Origin: Clostridia bacterium
Lineage (GTDB): Bacteria > Bacillota > Clostridia > Oscillospirales > CAG-272
Length of the DNA stretch: 6,952 nt
Direction of reading: 5' to 3'
Assembly: GCA_017540285.1 (NCBI GenBank)
Contig: JAFYBI010000408.1
Coordinates: forward strand, 1-6,952
Under the pieces are notes generated by a model. That model was not told where the DNA came from and searched no databases. It saw nothing but the letters and a program-made list of their open reading frames with translations. Below, in pieces: positions 5,917 through 6,952 of the stretch; position 1 is the first letter of the stretch, and the number at the start of each line of letters is the position of its first letter. A program made the translations under genes and the position numbers.

Positions 5917-6543
5917 GTGACGATCGGCATCGTCGATTACGGCGTCGGCAATCTCTTCTCCCTCACCTCTTCGTTCGCCATGATCGGCGCGGAGGCCGTC
6001 GTCGTCCGGGACGCGGAGGGCGTGCGCCGCGCGGACAAGATCATTCTGCCGGGCGTCGGGGCGTTCGGGGATGCGGCGGCGAAGCTCCGGGAGAGCGGTC
6101 TCGACCGGGTCCTCACGGACGAAGCGCGCGCCGGCAAGCCGCTGCTCGGCATCTGTCTCGGGATGCAGCTCCTCTTTGAAAAGAGCCTCGAATACGGCGA
6201 GCACCGGGGCCTCGGGCTTCTCCCCGGCACGGTCGCGCCGATCCGGGACGTCATCCCGGCGGATTACAAGATCCCGCACATCGGCTGGAACGCGCTCACC
6301 CTCACCCGCCCGGACTGCCCGCTGTGGAAGCACATCCGGGAGGGCGACTACGTCTATTTCGTCCACTCGTATCACGCGACCCTCTGCGGGGATTCCGCCG
6401 CGGCGGTCACGGAATACGGCGGCACCCTCACCGCGGCGGCGTGGCAGGGAAACGTCTTCGGCTGCCAGTTCCACCCCGAGAAGAGCGGCGGGGTCGGCAT
6501 GAACATCCTGAAGGCTTTCTGCGAAGAAGGAGGCGCGCGATGA
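5917..6543 (+). CDS. hisH: Imidazole glycerol phosphate synthase glutaminase subunit HisH (208 aa)
   Basis: HisH is a class I (triad) glutamine amidotransferase that hydrolyses glutamine and passes ammonia to HisF, which closes the imidazole ring and releases AICAR. The triad is complete: Cys80 in GICLGMQLLFE, and His186 and Glu188 in CQFHPEKSG. The start is read as GTG 5917, giving the conserved TIGIVDYGVGNLFS. The alternative ATG at 5980 (residue 22) would delete that strand. The GTG is one base past the hisB stop and uses the ribosome binding site at 5901-5909. The frame stays open upstream to 5677, but this is a shadow of hisB. Length fits the family (about 200). Its obligate partner hisF is not in the window and is expected after hisA. 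The 3' end overlaps hisA by 4 bases (ATGA). Confidence 0.95.
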   Translation: MTIGIVDYGVGNLFSLTSSFAMIGAEAVVVRDAEGVRRADKIILPGVGAFGDAAAKLRESGLDRVLTDEARAGKPLLGICLGMQLLFEKSLEYGEHRGLGLLPGTVAPIRDVIPADYKIPHIGWNALTLTRPDCPLWKHIREGDYVYFVHSYHATLCGDSAAAVTEYGGTLTAAAWQGNVFGCQFHPEKSGGVGMNILKAFCEEGGAR

Positions 6544-6952
6544 TCCTCTTCCCCGCGATCGATCTCTACGAAGGACGCGCCGTCCGGCTCTACAAGGGCC
6601 GCTACGAGGACATGACGGTGTACGCAGATCATCCCGAAGACGCGGCGGCGGATTTCGTCCGGGCGGGATGCCCGCACATCCACCTCGTCGACCTCGAGGG
6701 CGCCAAGACCGGCGGGACCCCGAACCTCGCCTCCGTCCTCACCGTCAAGGAGGCGTCCGGCGCGTTCTGCGAGGTCGGCGGCGGCGTCCGTTCGATGGCG
6801 GTGATCGAGCGCTACCTCGGCGCGGGGATCGACCGCGTGATCCTCGGGACGGCGGCGGTGCGCGACGAGCGGCTTCTCTGCGAGGCCGTCGGGAAATACG
6901 GCGATCGGATCGCGGTCGGCGCGGACATCCGGGACGGGCGCGTCGCGGTGTC
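6540..6952 (+). CDS. hisA: ProFAR isomerase HisA, N-terminal part (3' truncated by window edge)
   Basis: HisA is a (beta/alpha)8-barrel enzyme that converts ProFAR to PRFAR by an Amadori rearrangement, feeding HisH/HisF. I translated 137 complete codons from ATG 6540; the frame is open to the right edge, and the family is about 240 residues long. The protein opens with ILFPAIDLYEGRAVRLYKG, including the catalytic aspartate Asp8. It continues with HLVDLEGAK and EVGGGVRS (first phosphate-binding half) and reaches GADIRDGRVAV, where Asp129 corresponds to the second catalytic aspartate. HisF has a related fold, but it begins with a different N-terminal sequence and normally has Asp11, so HisA is the better call. 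AAGGAGG at 6527-6533 with a 6-base spacer is a strong ribosome binding site, and the start overlaps the hisH stop by 4 bases. Confidence 0.95.
   Translation, partial: MILFPAIDLYEGRAVRLYKGRYEDMTVYADHPEDAAADFVRAGCPHIHLVDLEGAKTGGTPNLASVLTVKEASGAFCEVGGGVRSMAVIERYLGAGIDRVILGTAAVRDERLLCEAVGKYGDRIAVGADIRDGRVAV

Noticed and set aside
1..6952. A novel defence, mobile or secondary-metabolite system
   Set aside because: Both strands are accounted for by mnmA, a Nudix hydrolase and a standard histidine operon. No integrase, transposase, direct repeat array, tRNA/attachment site or unexplained gene-free stretch was seen.

Overview
The window is a GC-rich (roughly two-thirds G+C by eye), gene-dense stretch of bacterial chromosome with every supported gene on the + strand. 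The protein signatures point to a high-GC member of the Bacillota, most likely a Clostridia/Oscillospirales-type organism. The reasons are an MnmA of the 'SQDICFVPDGDYAAF' type, a short-form HisG paired with HisZ, a monofunctional HisB, strong GGAGG-type ribosome binding sites, and the order hisZ-G-D-C-B-H-A. The taxonomic placement is inference. The pathway assignments rest on clear motifs.

Layout. Positions 1-618 hold the 3' part of mnmA (tRNA-uridine 2-sulfurtransferase), cut off by the window edge. After a 32-base gap containing a perfect 6-bp stem-loop comes a 160-residue Nudix hydrolase (651-1133) of unknown substrate. A 119-base intergenic region (1134-1252) holds a possible weak terminator and then a very good sigma-70-type promoter: TTGACT, 17 bases, TAAAAT, with an extended -10 TG. 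From there to the right edge runs one histidine biosynthesis operon: hisZ (1253-2368), hisG (2361-2990), hisD (2987-4267), hisC (4264-5331), hisB (5328-5915), hisH (5917-6543) and the first 137 codons of hisA (6540 onward).

How the genes work together. HisG+HisZ carry out the first committed step (ATP + PRPP). HisA isomerises ProFAR. HisH supplies ammonia to HisF for the imidazole-forming step. HisB dehydrates imidazole glycerol phosphate, HisC transaminates, and HisD oxidises histidinol to histidine. HisF, HisI/HisE and a histidinol-phosphate phosphatase are not in the window; hisF and hisI/E are expected just past the right edge. Every junction in the operon is overlapping or separated by one base, so the operon looks translationally coupled from end to end.

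I found no mobile element, CRISPR array, RNA gene, toxin/defence system or recognisably new biological system. The points worth a second look are modest: the compact his promoter with a palindrome across its -10 and no room for a T-box or attenuator, an unusually complete Shine-Dalgarno match inside the end of hisZ, an all-C-loop hairpin after mnmA, an 8-G run inside hisD, and the uncharacterised Nudix gene. No gene-free stretch exceeds 300 bases.
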